NCBI GenBank assembly: GCA_040766105.1
Contig: JAXGRD010000001.1
Coordinates: 434,001-498,000 of the forward strand
Reading direction: 5' to 3'
Length of the DNA: 64,000 nt
DNA from: JAXGRD01 sp040766105
GTDB lineage: Bacteria; Bacillota; Clostridia; Peptostreptococcales; Anaerovoracaceae
Shown: positions 42,622 to 51,224 of the stretch, piece by piece
Numbering within the stretch: position 1 is the first letter of the stretch
Layout: each line of letters starts with the position of its first letter
Made by a program: the position numbers and the translations under genes
Notes under the pieces: model-generated
Told to the model about the DNA's origin: nothing
What the model saw: the letters and a program-made list of their open reading frames with translations, nothing else
Databases searched by the model: none

Positions 42622-44064
42622 ATGGGCAGAAAAATACCCATGTGGCAAATTTTACTCGTTATTGCCTTTGTTGTAGCAGCTTTGTTATATACAGTAATCG
42701 GATATGACGGATATATCCAAATTCCATTGATTTGCGGTGGTGCTTTTGCCGCCATTGTTGCCATCCTTAACGGATGGAAGTGGAGCTACCTTGAGAAAGG
42801 AATACTCAACAGTATTGACGGAGCCATGCAGGCTTGCCTCATATTGCTTGCAGTGGGATGTTTGATAGGGACGTGGATCGAAGGAGGGGTTGTGCCCACC
42901 ATGATTTATTACGGATTGATGTTGTTGAAGCCGGGGATTTTCCTGGTGGCAACTTGCATCATCTGTTGTATTGTATCCTTGGCAACAGGGTCTTCTTGGA
43001 CCACGGCTGGGACCGTAGGGATTGCCCTTATCGGAGTTAGTTCCGGTTTGGGGATTCCTCTTCCCATCACTGCGGGTGCCATCATTTCCGGAGCCTACTT
43101 CGGAGACAAGATGTCCCCCCTTTCCGACTCCACCAACCTAGCACCGGCCATGGCGGGTTCCAACTTGTTTGATCACATCAGACACATGGTATGGACGGTA
43201 ACACCCTCGCTAATTATTTCCCTGATTCTATTCGCCATTATCGGTATGAGATACAGCGGATCAACAAATACGGATCAGATGACGGAACTAATGACTGTCA
43301 TTCAGGAAAACTTCTATATTTCACCGATTTTGTTGATACCACCGGCATTTATTATTTTGATGGTCATCTTCAAGATTCCTGCCCTTCCCGGTCTCTTCGC
43401 CGGAGGTGTGTTAGGTGCTCTATGTGCTGTCTTCTTCCAGGGAACCAACTTTATGGAGACCATGACCTATGTGATGTATGACGGTTACGTATCGGAAACC
43501 GGTGTGGAATTTGTGGATAACCTACTTTCCAGAGGCGGTCTGGTGGCAATGATGTACCCCATCACCATTGTATTCTGTGCCATGGTTTTGGCTGGCGTCC
43601 TGGACGCTTCCAACATGATTCACACCATCGTCATGTCCTTGATGCGCTTCGTGAAAGGAACGGGATCACTGGTGCTTTTAACAGTCATAACCTGTATTTC
43701 CTCTAACCTGCTCTGTGCGGATCAATATGTTTCCATTGTGGTACCGGGAAGAATGTATAAGGAGATATACGAAGACAGAAGGCTGAAAAACAAGAATCTA
43801 TCCAGAGTTTTGGAAGATGCCGGCACCATGACTTCCAGTCTAATTCCTTGGACCACCTGCGGTGCTTATATGACCGCCACCTTAGGTGTGGCAACATTGG
43901 CCTACATGCCATTTTGCTTCCTCAACCTGTGCAACCCCATCGTTTCCGTATTCTACGGATTTACGGGAATCAGCATGGAGAAGATGACAGAAGAAGAGTA
44001 TCAAGCGGTATTGGCAAGAAGAGAAGCTGAAAAGATTGCAGCGGAAAAAGCACTGATGGCGTAA
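42622..44064 (+). CDS. nhaC: NhaC-family Na+/H+ antiporter
   Basis: This is a 480-residue membrane protein with about eleven to twelve spans. The NhaC motifs include CIVSLATGSSWTTAGTVGIAL, SGAYFGDKMSPLSDSTNLAPA (quoted in two parts of at most 20 residues: SGAYFGDKMSPLSDSTNL, then APA) and WTTCGAYM. The ATG at 42622 has AGAGGAG upstream. In methylamine operons antiporters may export protons or Na+ or, as suggested for the family, take up or exchange amines. Here the location directly after mtbB supports a role in methylamine transport, by inference. A terminator follows. Confidence 0.88.
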   Translation: MGRKIPMWQILLVIAFVVAALLYTVIGYDGYIQIPLICGGAFAAIVAILNGWKWSYLEKGILNSIDGAMQACLILLAVGCLIGTWIEGGVVPTMIYYGLMLLKPGIFLVATCIICCIVSLATGSSWTTAGTVGIALIGVSSGLGIPLPITAGAIISGAYFGDKMSPLSDSTNLAPAMAGSNLFDHIRHMVWTVTPSLIISLILFAIIGMRYSGSTNTDQMTELMTVIQENFYISPILLIPPAFIILMVIFKIPALPGLFAGGVLGALCAVFFQGTNFMETMTYVMYDGYVSETGVEFVDNLLSRGGLVAMMYPITIVFCAMVLAGVLDASNMIHTIVMSLMRFVKGTGSLVLLTVITCISSNLLCADQYVSIVVPGRMYKEIYEDRRLKNKNLSRVLEDAGTMTSSLIPWTTCGAYMTATLGVATLAYMPFCFLNLCNPIVSVFYGFTGISMEKMTEEEYQAVLARREAEKIAAEKALMA

Positions 44065-44085
44065 TCTGAATTAATTAATAGTAAG

Positions 44086-44120
44086 GCGGTAGCGAAGGTT
44101 CGTTACCGCTTTTCTTTTTC
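44086..44120 (+). terminator. Intrinsic terminator after nhaC
   Basis: GCGGTAGC and its partner GTTACCGC (inside the longer GCGGTAGCGAA/TTCGTTACCGC dyad) close the hairpin, followed by TTTTCTTTTTC. Confidence 0.88.
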
Positions 44121-44166
44121 CATAAAACTATGATAAAATAGGGGCGATAATGTAAACGAGGGATGC

Positions 44167-44814
44167 ATGAGCAGAGAGACGATTTTACAAGAGGCGAAGG
44201 ATGTTATCATTCAAGCCGATGAAAGCAGAATACAAAAGGTAATTGAAGAGGCTCTTCGAGAGGGTATCGGCGCCATGGATCTTCTCCAAGAAGGATTCAC
44301 GGAAGGAAATCTAGAGGTGGGGAATCTCTTTGATTTGGGTATTATCAGCCTTCCGGAACTGATTTTCTCTACAGAGGTCATGCGAAAAGCCATCGATGCA
44401 GTGGCAGCAACTATGACTTATGAAGGGGAACCTCGAGGGAAGGTCCTCATTGCTACTGTTGCCGGTGACATTCATGACATTGGAAAGAGCATCGTGGCTT
44501 CTACCATGAGAGGCTATGGCATCCAAGTGATTGATATTGGCAGGGAGGTCTCCGTGGAGGAGATCCTCAGACAGGCGGAGAAGCACCAAGTGGATATCAT
44601 CGCCACCAGCGCATTGTTGACTTCCACATTAAAGGAGCAGAGGAAGTTGGAGCAGGCATTGGAAGATGCGGGCTTGCGGGAAAAGTATATGACCATGGTA
44701 GGAGGGGCCCCTTGTACCTTGCGTTGGGCGAGGCGTATCGGCGCCACTGCCTATAGTGGAGATGCCATCGAGGCGTGCAAGAAAGCACTCTCGTTATTAT
44801 GTAAGTTGAAATAG
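44167..44814 (+). CDS. mtbC: Corrinoid (cobalamin-binding) methyltransfer protein, MtbC/MttC type
   Basis: This 215-residue protein has the N-terminal helical bundle (about 1-85) and the Rossmann-like cobalamin-binding domain. The cobalt-ligand motif D-x-H-x-x-G is DIHDIGKS with His103. It carries the methyl group received from MttB and MtbB to a further methyltransferase. Only one such protein is seen for two methyltransferase genes, so it may serve both. It lies after a terminator, so it has its own promoter or is transcribed through. The exact substrate class (dimethylamine or trimethylamine) cannot be told from sequence; the symbol is provisional. Confidence 0.88.
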   Translation: MSRETILQEAKDVIIQADESRIQKVIEEALREGIGAMDLLQEGFTEGNLEVGNLFDLGIISLPELIFSTEVMRKAIDAVAATMTYEGEPRGKVLIATVAGDIHDIGKSIVASTMRGYGIQVIDIGREVSVEEILRQAEKHQVDIIATSALLTSTLKEQRKLEQALEDAGLREKYMTMVGGAPCTLRWARRIGATAYSGDAIEACKKALSLLCKLK

Positions 44815-44831
44815 TGAAAGGAGAAAAGAAT

Positions 44832-45059
44832 ATGCCATTTGTTGATATTAAACTCTACCCCAGAGATGAGGAAACACAGATTCGCTTAGCTGAGGCGGTA
44901 AATAAAACTTTTATGGACGTGTTGGGGTGTCCGCCGGAAGCTATGACCATTTCCGTAAAGAACATAGAGCCGGAGAAATGGGAAGAAGATGTTGTAAAGC
45001 CCTTGATTGAGCCCAACATGGATGACGTGAAGATATTGGACGGAGAGAAAAAGTACTAG
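44832..45059 (+). CDS. 4-oxalocrotonate tautomerase-family protein
   Basis: This 75-residue protein begins MPFVDIKLYPRDEE: after removal of Met, Pro1 would be the general base of the tautomerase superfamily. An AAAGGAG precedes the ATG at 44832. The natural substrate is unknown; these enzymes catalyse keto-enol shifts or dehalogenations. Its place directly after the corrinoid gene (17 bp) suggests co-transcription with methylamine genes, an uncommon partner. The stop overlaps the end of the convergent metH-like gene. Confidence 0.8.
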   Translation: MPFVDIKLYPRDEETQIRLAEAVNKTFMDVLGCPPEAMTISVKNIEPEKWEEDVVKPLIEPNMDDVKILDGEKKY

Positions 45060-47419
45060 CCAAAAATCTCGTCGGCATAGTGTACCGTTGCCATAGCGTC
45101 TTTTGCATAGCAATCGGCATCAATGGACATGGCGTACTCTTCCGTCAGTACAGCGCCGCCCACTACGACTTTGCAAGTTGGGTGGGCTGCCTTTAATTGT
45201 GCAATGGTTTCCTTCATGGAGGGGACGGTTGTGGTCATCAGGGCGGACAAGCCCACCAGGGAGATTTTTTCGGCCTTCGCTGTCTCCACAATCTTCTCGG
45301 GAGGGACATCTCTTCCCAAATCAAGGACAGAGTAGCCATAGCTCTCCAATAAAACCTTTACGATGTTTTTTCCAATATCGTGGATGTCTCCTTTTACAGT
45401 GGCAAGGATAATCTTTCCTTTTTCCGTTTCATCCTTAGATTGGAAGCGCGACTTAATGACATCAAAGGCGTTGCCTGCGGCTTCTGCGCTCATTAACAAT
45501 TGGGGGAGAAAAGAGTCTCCCTTTTCAAACTCTTCTCCCACCTGAGTCAGGGCAGGGATGATGTGTTGGTCGATAACATCCAGAGGGGGAAGAGTATGGA
45601 GCAGGTCTTCTGTTGCCGGACCGGTGAGATCTTTCATCCCCTGAATAATTAAGGTATCCAGGGACTGTCTCCTTTGTGGGTCTTTTTTTGTTGCAGCTTC
45701 CGCGGGGAGATCCTTTGAGAAGGAGATATATTTCAAACAGCCTTCATCCTTGCCTCGCAAAGCGTGGAAGGCGTAGTAGATTGACATCATTTCATGAGAC
45801 TGGGGATCCATGATGGCCAAATCCAAGCCATGATCCAAGGCCAAAGCGTAGAATGTCTTTGTGATATCCGCCCGGGAAGGGAGGCCGAAGGAAACGTTGG
45901 AAACACCCAGCACCGTATGGACGCCCAGAGTTTCCTTAATCAGCTTCAAGGAATCAAGGGTCAGTGTGGCAGCGTTGGGATCGGCACTGACAGTCATGGT
46001 TAGAGCATCGATGATGATATCCTTCTTCTGTATGCCGTATTCGGCTGCACGGTCAATAATTTTCTTGGCAATTTCCAAACGACCTTGTGCGGTTTTGGGA
46101 ATGCCCTGGTCGTCCATGGTTAGGCCCACCAGAACACCGCCGTATTTGGCAACTAACGGCAGTATGGCGTTCAGGCTGCTCTCTTTTCCGTTGACCGAGT
46201 TGATAAGAGCCTTGCCGTTATATATTCGTAGAGCGGCTTCCATGGCGACTGGATTTGAAGAGTCGATCATCAGCGGGGTATCTACAACTTCTTGGATTTT
46301 ACTGACGGCTTGGGGAAGAAGTCGCTCCTCATCAATACCGGGTACACCGATATTGATATCGAGGATGTGAGCACCTGCCTGCTTTTGGGATAGGGCGCAG
46401 CCCATCAGTACCGGCATGTCCTCAGCCTTGACTGCCGTGGCGATCGCCTTATTTCCCGTGGGGTTAATCTGTTCTCCTGCAAGGAGTGACTCGTTTCCGA
46501 TTTCCACCGTGTGCGTATAGGAAGAAACCAAAGTCAGTTTTTTGTCTGTTACAGGATTGGGGCGGACGCTTTTGTAATTGTTGATGAGCTTCTTCATATG
46601 AAGAGGGGAGGTGCCGCAGCAACCGCCCATCATCCAGACGCCGGAAGTGGCGATGTCTTTCATTTCCGCCACAAAGGCATCGGGATCTAAAGTAAATACC
46701 GTTTTCCCGTTTTTGGAGATGGGAATGCCCGCATTGGGATTGACAAATACGGGGGTGGAAGAGATCTTCACCATTTCCTCTAGATAGGGAAGCATTTGAC
46801 GGGGACCGAAACCGCAGTTCAGTCCAATGGCATCCACGCCAAGCCCTTCTAAGAGGGCCACTACAGAGGAAACATCGCTGCCGGAAAGCAACTTGCCTTC
46901 CTCATCCAGCATAACGCTGACCAGAATGGGCAAATCAGAATTCTCTTTGGCAGCCAATACAGCTGCTTTCAGTTCATAGATTTCGGTGATGGTCTCAATG
47001 AGAATGGCATCGGCATTCCTACCTGCCACAACCATCTCCTGAAACACTTGGTAGGCCTCCTCAAAGGGAAGGTCGCCCAGCGGCTCCAACAGCTTTCCGG
47101 TGGCACTCATATCAAAGACCACGAAGGCATCTTCTCTTCCGCTTTCTTCGATGGCTTCCCTTGCCAAGGAGATACCTGCAGCAATGAGCTCCGTGGGGGT
47201 CTGACCAAACTTCAGTTTGTTGGCGCCAAAGGTATTGGCGATGAGAATGTTACAGCCTGCATCAAGGTATTCTTTATGAATTCCCTTGATGATCTCCGGT
47301 TTTTCCACGTTCCAAAGCTCAGGATGGTGTCCAGGGGGGATGCCCTTATCCTGAAGAATTGTGCCCATGGCACCGTCAAAAAAAAGCAGTTTTTTTCCGA
47401 TAAATGAGTTGAGTTTCAT
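45056..47419 (-). CDS. metH: Short MetH-like cobalamin-dependent methyltransferase
   Basis: This 787-residue protein has the MetH order: homocysteine methyltransferase domain (about 1-300, zinc cysteines in GLNCGFGP and GGCCGTSP), pterin-binding domain (about 315-570) and cobalamin domain (about 580-787, GDIHDIGKN). The SAM-dependent reactivation domain is missing, as in many clostridia, so a separate activator is needed. The ATG at 47419 has AAAGGAAA upstream. Its usual role is methyl transfer from methyl-tetrahydrofolate to homocysteine. Beside mttB-mtbB it might also pass methylamine methyl groups into tetrahydrofolate; that is inference. Confidence 0.9.
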   Translation of the reverse strand: MKLNSFIGKKLLFFDGAMGTILQDKGIPPGHHPELWNVEKPEIIKGIHKEYLDAGCNILIANTFGANKLKFGQTPTELIAAGISLAREAIEESGREDAFVVFDMSATGKLLEPLGDLPFEEAYQVFQEMVVAGRNADAILIETITEIYELKAAVLAAKENSDLPILVSVMLDEEGKLLSGSDVSSVVALLEGLGVDAIGLNCGFGPRQMLPYLEEMVKISSTPVFVNPNAGIPISKNGKTVFTLDPDAFVAEMKDIATSGVWMMGGCCGTSPLHMKKLINNYKSVRPNPVTDKKLTLVSSYTHTVEIGNESLLAGEQINPTGNKAIATAVKAEDMPVLMGCALSQKQAGAHILDINIGVPGIDEERLLPQAVSKIQEVVDTPLMIDSSNPVAMEAALRIYNGKALINSVNGKESSLNAILPLVAKYGGVLVGLTMDDQGIPKTAQGRLEIAKKIIDRAAEYGIQKKDIIIDALTMTVSADPNAATLTLDSLKLIKETLGVHTVLGVSNVSFGLPSRADITKTFYALALDHGLDLAIMDPQSHEMMSIYYAFHALRGKDEGCLKYISFSKDLPAEAATKKDPQRRQSLDTLIIQGMKDLTGPATEDLLHTLPPLDVIDQHIIPALTQVGEEFEKGDSFLPQLLMSAEAAGNAFDVIKSRFQSKDETEKGKIILATVKGDIHDIGKNIVKVLLESYGYSVLDLGRDVPPEKIVETAKAEKISLVGLSALMTTTVPSMKETIAQLKAAHPTCKVVVGGAVLTEEYAMSIDADCYAKDAMATVHYADEIFG

Positions 47420-47444
47420 GGCATTTCCTTTCCGATTATGTGTC

Positions 47445-47472
47445 ATTATACCATAAAAAAAAGAAAGCCAAA
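47445..47472 (-). promoter_or_regulatory. Possible promoter of the metH-like gene
   Basis: On the minus strand a perfect TATAAT lies about 26 bp before the ATG, preceded by a poor -35 (TTTGGC, 16 bp). No SAM riboswitch or T-box is seen between it and the start. Confidence 0.4.
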
Positions 47473-47500
47473 AATACATAAAAAAACTTTCAGAAAATTC

Positions 47501-47529
47501 TTGCAAACCATATGGGACTATGATATGGT
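47501..47529 (+). promoter_or_regulatory. Promoter of the structured RNA
   Basis: TTGCAA and TATGGT are separated by 17 bp, in an AT-rich context, just before the purine-rich ORF-free interval. Confidence 0.6.
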
Positions 47530-47535
47530 GTTTAT

Positions 47536-47925
47536 ACAGAAAGAAGACGGGGTTACAAGGAACCCACGTGAGGCTTTCTAAAATAAACCGCGAAGAGTAA
47601 TGCGGGCAAGAAGGAAGGTGGAGCCACCAGAAGTGCTTAAGACAACAGAACAACAAAGATAATACCAATCGAGGAACAAGAGGCAGCCTCTGGAGTAGGT
47701 CGAGGACTGAAGTCGGAGGAATGTAGCGAAGTGAAAGCTTTTGGGAGGGTTTGGAAGACGTTGAGATCGGAATGAAAGTTTTGAAAAGCCAGGTCGGATG
47801 TGGTGATCGATGGCAAAGGATCTCGGACAGCCAAACGAAAAGACGGAAACTTAGGTAAAAAGGTGATGAGGGAATCGATTGGTATTATTACATTTTTGGA
47901 GAACATGCCCTAGGGCATTTTTTTA
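47536..47925 (+). ncRNA. Candidate large structured noncoding RNA
   Basis: This interval of about 390 nt has no convincing frame, its own promoter and a terminator with seven T. It folds well on inspection. AGAAAG at 47538 pairs with CTTTCT at 47574, enclosing GGGTT/AACCC. Next are CCGC/GCGG (47588, 47602), GGTG-GAGC-CACC (47617) and AGAGG-CAG-CCTCT (47679). A perfect 14-bp long-range helix joins 47659-47672 with 47875-47888, enclosing nested pairs CTTTT/AAAAG (47738, 47838), GTTTGG/CCAAAC (47749, 47831) and GAGATC/GATCTC (47763, 47819). It does not match tmRNA, RNase P or SRP RNA as I know them. Its class and role are unknown; it is divergent from metH and converges on hypB. Confidence 0.65.
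47905..47925 (+). terminator. Intrinsic terminator of the structured RNA
   Basis: The stem ATGCC/GGCAT with a CTAG loop is followed by seven T on the plus strand. There is no U tract in the other direction. Confidence 0.72.
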
Positions 47926-47934
47926 TTGCAATTA

Positions 47935-48603
47935 TTACTTATTCCAAGCCGCAAGATTATTCTTCAGCCAGTCAATCCAGGCATCCATACCTTCTCCCGT
48001 CTTGGCAGAGATGGGAAAAATCTCTACGGCCGGGTTCAGCTTCTTCACCCTCTCCCTTACAGCATCCATATCAAAATCAAAGCTGTCCATGGTGTCAATT
48101 TTATTAATCAGCAAGACATCCACCACACTAAACATAAGGGGGTATTTCAACGGTTTATCGTCTCCCTCAGGAACACTGAGAATCATTACACTTTTGGAAG
48201 AGCCGGTATCATACTCCGCAGGGCAAACTAAATTTCCTACGTTTTCCAAGACAACCAAATCGAAGTTCTCAAACTCCAGGGCGGTCATGCCTTGCTTCGT
48301 CATGGCTGCGTCTAAGTGGCAAACCCCACCGGTGTGGAGTTGAACAGTCTTCACCCCCAGGGCAGCAATGGCTTCCGCATCTACCGAGGACTCGATGTCC
48401 GCCTCAATGACGCCGATGGTCAAGTGATCTTTCAGTTGTTCTATGGTCCGAATCAGCGTCTTTGTCTTACCCGACCCGGGAGACGACATGAGATTCAGCA
48501 AGAAAACTTTCTTCTTCTTCAAATTGTCCCGAAACTGTTCCGCCTCCCTATCGTTGGAAGACTGAACATCAGTATTTATTTCTATCACCTTCACTTGACT
48601 CAT
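47935..48603 (-). CDS. hypB: Hydrogenase nickel-incorporation GTPase HypB
   Basis: This 222-residue GTPase inserts nickel into [NiFe]-hydrogenase or related nickel enzymes with HypA. Its motifs are the P-loop SSPGSGKTKTL (about 40), EADIESSVDAE, the metal/nucleotide switch HTGGVCHLDA and NKID. It has no N-terminal histidine-rich nickel store. The ATG at 48603 has GGAGG five bases upstream (minus strand). No hypA or hydrogenase gene is in the window. Confidence 0.93.
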   Translation of the reverse strand: MSQVKVIEINTDVQSSNDREAEQFRDNLKKKKVFLLNLMSSPGSGKTKTLIRTIEQLKDHLTIGVIEADIESSVDAEAIAALGVKTVQLHTGGVCHLDAAMTKQGMTALEFENFDLVVLENVGNLVCPAEYDTGSSKSVMILSVPEGDDKPLKYPLMFSVVDVLLINKIDTMDSFDFDMDAVRERVKKLNPAVEIFPISAKTGEGMDAWIDWLKNNLAAWNK

Positions 48604-48682
48604 ATAATCCTCCCTTGTTGTACTCCCTACAGTATACTCTTTCCCAGAAGCAGAATCCATTGAAACACCCCTGTGATAGTAT

Positions 48683-48711
48683 TTTACTTCCCCTCCGGCC
48701 AAGGGTATAAT
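48683..48711 (+). promoter_or_regulatory. Promoter of the GNAT-dpaL genes
   Basis: TTTACT and a perfect TATAAT are separated by 17 bp, 24 bp before the GNAT start. It is divergent from hypB, which has TATACT at 48631-48636. Confidence 0.75.
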
Positions 48712-48734
48712 AATGGGGAAGAAAGGGAGAAGAA

Positions 48735-49244
48735 ATGATAAAGACCAGTAGAATATGGATGGAAGACGCCGGTCCCGAGCATATTGGTAGCATTATCGAA
48801 ATGGAGAATCACCCGGACAACAGAAACTTTGTCTGGCAGGGGACCCGGGAAGAGCATATAAAGGAGATCAAAGACCCCAATCATATGCTGCTAGTAATCA
48901 AGGAAAAGCCCGGTGAGGAAATCATTGGATACGCCCTCATTCACATGGATTATAAGTCCAACATATTTGAGCTTCGACGAATTGTCATAAAGAAGAAAGG
49001 GCAAGGGTACGGACGGGAAGCCATGGAGGCCATCATCAAATATGCCTTTGAAGAAACCCATACAAACAGATTTTGGCTTGACGTTTATCCCGACAATACT
49101 ATTGGAATTAATCTGTATGAAAGCCTGGGAATGCACAGGGACGGCGTCCTCCGAGACAATTATTTGTCGGAGCGAGGCTACCTGGATCAAATCATATATT
49201 CCCTGTTGAGAAGAGAATATCATAGGAGGAACGAAAATGACTAA
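48735..49244 (+). CDS. GNAT-family N-acetyltransferase
   Basis: This 169-residue GNAT fold protein has the acetyl-CoA loop motif KKKGQGYGREAMEAI and the later LYESLGM. It has a rich ribosome binding site (GGAGAAGAA). Substrate unknown; it overlaps dpaL by 8 bp, so an amino-acid or diamine substrate is possible. Confidence 0.88.
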   Translation: MIKTSRIWMEDAGPEHIGSIIEMENHPDNRNFVWQGTREEHIKEIKDPNHMLLVIKEKPGEEIIGYALIHMDYKSNIFELRRIVIKKKGQGYGREAMEAIIKYAFEETHTNRFWLDVYPDNTIGINLYESLGMHRDGVLRDNYLSERGYLDQIIYSLLRREYHRRNEND

Positions 49245-50355
49245 GGTCACTGTCTATCGTCACAAAATACATCCCGGGGAGCTAAAACCCCCTTACACTA
49301 AGGAAAACTTCGATCAAGTGAGAAGATTTCACCGGGGGCTTTCCGCCTATGCACCTTCACCCATGGTATCTCTTTCTACCCTGGCAGAGAAGTTGGGGTT
49401 GGGTGGAATCTATGTAAAGGACGAGTCCAAGCGATTTGGGCTCAACGCCTTTAAGGGGCTTGGAGCCTCCTTTGCCGTTCACCATGTGTTGCAGGAAGAT
49501 CCATCCATCGAAACGGTGGTGACCGCAACGGACGGAAATCACGGCAAGGCGGTGGCTTGGGCCGCCAATCAAAGTGAGCGAAATGCAGTCATCTTCATGC
49601 CCAAGGGAACGGCACCCGCCAGATCCAAGGCCATTGAAGAAATCGGCGATACCAAGGTCTTTGTGACGGATTCCAACTACGCGGATTCCGTGCGGATGGC
49701 AACCAAGTACGCAGAGGACAATAAGGCGACCTTGGTACAGGATACGGCCTTTGAAGGATATCGAGACGTGCCGGAAAAGATTGTACTGGGCTATTCCACC
49801 ATGGCGGCGGAAGCCGCTGACCAGTTGGAAAAAGAGGGAAAACGACCCACCCATGTCTTCCTGCAAGCGGGCGTTGGATCCATGGCTGCCGGGAACCTGG
49901 CCTATCTTGCCTATCGCTACAAGGATTCCCTGCCTACCTTCATCATTGTAGAGGCGGAAGAGACGGCCTGCCTGTTCGAAAGCATCAAGCAAGGTAAATT
50001 TGTAGCCATCGGCGGTCACTCCGACACTAAGATGGCGGGGCTGAACTGCGGCGAACCCAATCCGGACATTCTTTCCCTGCTGGATGAATTTGCGGAGTTC
50101 TATGTGAAGTGTGCCGATGAGATTACCTTTGACGGCATGAGACAGTTGGCTCATCCCCTAGGTGAGGATAAAAAAATTGTTTCCGGAGAGTGTGGCGGTG
50201 TAGGAACCGGCCTCCTTATGTCACTAATGACTGACCCGGCGCTTTTCCATCAGAAGGAAGAAATGGGGCTAAAGGAGGATTCCGTTGTCCTGTTGTTCAG
50301 CACGGAAGGTGACACGGATCCGGAACACTACGAAGCGATTGTGAGCAGCAGATAA
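49237..50355 (+). CDS. dpaL: Diaminopropionate ammonia-lyase
   Basis: This 372-residue PLP enzyme (fold type II) converts 2,3-diaminopropionate to pyruvate and two ammonia. The Schiff-base lysine is Lys73 in LNAFKGLGAS, followed by DGNHGKAVAW, and the PLP phosphate loop is in LQAGVGSMAAG. Its length is in the family range (about 400). It is coupled to the GNAT gene and fits the amino-acid-fermenting character of the window, together with the ornithine pathway. Confidence 0.92.
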   Translation: MTKVTVYRHKIHPGELKPPYTKENFDQVRRFHRGLSAYAPSPMVSLSTLAEKLGLGGIYVKDESKRFGLNAFKGLGASFAVHHVLQEDPSIETVVTATDGNHGKAVAWAANQSERNAVIFMPKGTAPARSKAIEEIGDTKVFVTDSNYADSVRMATKYAEDNKATLVQDTAFEGYRDVPEKIVLGYSTMAAEAADQLEKEGKRPTHVFLQAGVGSMAAGNLAYLAYRYKDSLPTFIIVEAEETACLFESIKQGKFVAIGGHSDTKMAGLNCGEPNPDILSLLDEFAEFYVKCADEITFDGMRQLAHPLGEDKKIVSGECGGVGTGLLMSLMTDPALFHQKEEMGLKEDSVVLLFSTEGDTDPEHYEAIVSSR

Positions 50356-50357
50356 TT

Positions 50358-51110
50358 CTATCCCCACAGGAGATAGAGAATCAGCAGAATCACCGGTTGG
50401 TGAAGTAAGTAAACGAGAAGAGAATGTCTTCCCAAAAATGCAAGCGGCGGTATCCCTTTTTGAAAGAAGGTGGGCAGCCGCTTTTCTTCTCTCGAACACG
50501 TCATAGCAGCGAAGGTAAAGTACCCTGCCAGAAAGAGGAAGAACCATGGGAAGAGAGAGAAGTAGTCAGCGGAATAAAAGTTGCCATGAGGAAAACCAAG
50601 AAATGCCGTCACGTTATTTTGATATAGTATATCGGGCAGTTCCCACAGGGAAAGACCTTCAAAGCCCAACTCTCTGTTATTGATATTTCGCGTGACGAGA
50701 AAAAGCAAGGAAGAGAATATCAACCCCACAAGAGGCGGTATCTTCTCCAGAAATTGACGCAGCAGGCAGGTAAGCAACATGGAGGAGCCCAGCAAGGTAA
50801 GGATGCCGAAGAGAATTCTTTCCTCGGGCATGAATAGGGTTGTGACTACGGTAATGGCAATGCCGGCCAGAAAGACTAAGAGGCCTCTGCGGAAGGGTTT
50901 AGAACCAAGGCACCATGAAAAACCGGAGATAAAAATAAAGCTCCAGCAAATGGTCTGCTGCCAGAAGTAGGCACCCGCCGATTGATACCATGGCAAGTCC
51001 ACACTCCAAAGATAGACCATGGACCATATGAGATGGTAAAGGATCATGCTGACCAGGGTGATACCTCTGAGGGTATCTATGAAATGATATCTCTTGGTGA
51101 TTTTCTCCAT
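50358..51110 (-). CDS. DUF1624 (heparan N-acetyltransferase-like) membrane protein
   Basis: This 250-residue protein has about seven to eight spans. The start YHFIDTLRGITLVSMILYHLIW carries the conserved Asp, Arg and His of the acyltransferase family (quoted in pieces: YHFIDTLRG, MILYHL), and FPWFFLFLAGYF and LGRHSLLVYLLHQPV are also typical. Family members acetylate sugars or other small groups at the membrane. The gene is convergent with dpaL and its substrate is unknown. No clear ribosome binding site. Confidence 0.82.
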   Translation of the reverse strand: MEKITKRYHFIDTLRGITLVSMILYHLIWSMVYLWSVDLPWYQSAGAYFWQQTICWSFIFISGFSWCLGSKPFRRGLLVFLAGIAITVVTTLFMPEERILFGILTLLGSSMLLTCLLRQFLEKIPPLVGLIFSSLLFLVTRNINNRELGFEGLSLWELPDILYQNNVTAFLGFPHGNFYSADYFSLFPWFFLFLAGYFTFAAMTCSREEKRLPTFFQKGIPPLAFLGRHSLLVYLLHQPVILLILYLLWG

Positions 51111-51224
51111 GAATGCATTTTAACATTTTGGCGGGATATAGTCATGAAGAACTGCGTTTTTATGGAAACGAAGGAATCTTAGTAGTATAATGGAGCGAAA
51201 GAAATAGAAAAGTGAGGTAATGAT

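Noticed and set aside
47420..47500. SAM riboswitch or T-box before metH
   Set aside because: Only a promoter and a short leader fit between the structured RNA promoter and the start codon.
47536..47925. RNase P RNA, tmRNA or SRP RNA
   Set aside because: None of the conserved core sequences I know for these RNAs is present.
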